A stretch of 64,000 nt of DNA from Trogon surrucura (taxonomy: Eukaryota; Chordata; Aves; Trogoniformes; Trogonidae): NCBI GenBank assembly GCA_020746105.1, contig CM036628.1, positions 4,536,001 to 4,600,000 on the forward strand. Reading direction: 5' to 3'. Shown piece by piece: positions 63,301 through 64,000 of this stretch. The notes under the pieces were generated by a model, which was not told the DNA's origin, made no database searches, and was given only the letters and a program-made list of their open reading frames with translations. Numbering within the stretch: the stretch's first letter is position 1; each line of letters begins with the position of its first letter. Made by a program: the position numbers and the translations under genes.

Positions 63301-64000
63301 AGCTGTATCACCAGTTGTCTTTAGCTATTAAAGTTTCTGTAACTGCAAAGAATATAATTTCATCAAGGTCTGAATGTTCTCTGGTAATTGTATATGAAAT
63401 TTGTATGTTCAAGACATCTAGAATGCATCACGAGCGATAGCTTGATGGCAGTGAGCTTAAGTACTCAATGTGTTAAACCAAAGTTAGAGAGATACATGAT
63501 TAAATTTAATACTGTGGCTGTCTAAAATGATATTAACTATGAAAAGGCCATGAAAAAAGTCTAACTAAATTCTGTAACATGAAAATCATTAACAAAATCT
63601 GTATGTATAAGGACTGCCTCAAATAAGTCTGCAAATCACAGCATATGCCACTGGTAGGAGGAAAATTTCAATTACAACAACTCTGCTCAGAGGTAATGTG
63701 CACACCTATTTTCACGTACTGTGGTAGATAGTACAGGATTTTCTCCAGTATGAAACATATCGGTAAAGGAACTTTAGCAGCCCATTAAATTTTGCAAAGA
63801 CTTCTTGGGTGGTACTGAACATTCCAGTTTTACTTACGTGAGTCCTGTTGTTCAACCAGAACAGACAGCTCTGAGATAGACAGAACAGATGAATGCCAGA
63901 TGTTTCAGCTCTAGCATTAGCTGAAAAATACCCACAATTATTGCAAGACATGAAAATACCATTCAGTTTTCTATAATATGCCTTCTTCCTTCCTGATGAG
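60304..64000. other. Unique non-coding DNA to the end of the window
   Basis: 61504-61992 holds overlapping + frames of 69-121 codons in three phases; none has a recognisable product. 62315-62348 is an 18-bp tandem duplication (tgtgtgtatttcaata repeated). 62940-63260 is rich in TAAT/ATTA motifs (see findings). The missing 3' end of the ancient CR1 was looked for after 60303 and not found. Confidence 0.5.
62315..62348. repeat. 18-bp tandem duplication
   Basis: tgtgtgtatttcaata appears twice, 18 bp apart, with no mismatch in the shared 16 bases. Confidence 0.9.

Overview
The window looks like bird nuclear DNA: AT-rich, non-coding, with no bacterial, organellar or viral gene layout. The main evidence is CR1, the dominant non-LTR retrotransposon of birds. 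Several copies carry the CR1 ORF2 C-terminus and the CR1 3' end built on ATTCTATG. I find no host protein-coding exon I can defend, and no rRNA, tRNA or CRISPR. Most open frames are 60-150 codons, unrecognisable, and of the length expected by chance in 64 kb of AT-rich DNA. The only long convincing frame (36119-37408) belongs to a CR1.

Layout. 1-15545: unique AT-rich DNA with a (TTC)n(ATT)n microsatellite and short A/T runs. 15546-15793: 5'-truncated CR1 3' end. 15794-29389: unique DNA with no recognised element. 29390-29720: an isolated GC-rich block with two CCAAT boxes, a TATA box at a standard distance and a possible splice donor; this is the best candidate for a host promoter here. 29721-35434: unique DNA. 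35435-37479: a CR1 that keeps its 5' end, with 5'UTR, the start of ORF1, most of the reverse transcriptase and the 3' end. It has lost the middle (rest of ORF1 and the endonuclease), carries Asn for the first catalytic Asp, and is flanked by a possible 7-bp target-site duplication. 37480-51942: unique DNA with one decayed CR1 tail (40722-41028). 51943-60303: the repeat-rich part, with a CR1 ORF2 piece, a MIR-like ancient SINE, two CR1 3' tails and a long, heavily decayed CR1/L3-type ORF2 relic of about 2 kb. 60304-64000: unique DNA.

The window is best read as intergenic or intronic bird DNA recording several ages of CR1 activity: a relatively recent, 5'-complete insertion (about 430 open codons of RT), medium-age truncated copies, and a relic that may predate modern birds. 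All seven CR1 pieces lie on the + strand. If this is an intron, that weakly favours a host gene on the - strand. I found no new multi-gene system. The items most worth a second look are the promoter-like island at 29.4-29.7 kb, the internally deleted CR1 at 35.4-37.5 kb and the ancient relic at 58.2-60.3 kb. No database search was possible; family assignments rest on recognised motifs and remembered consensus features.
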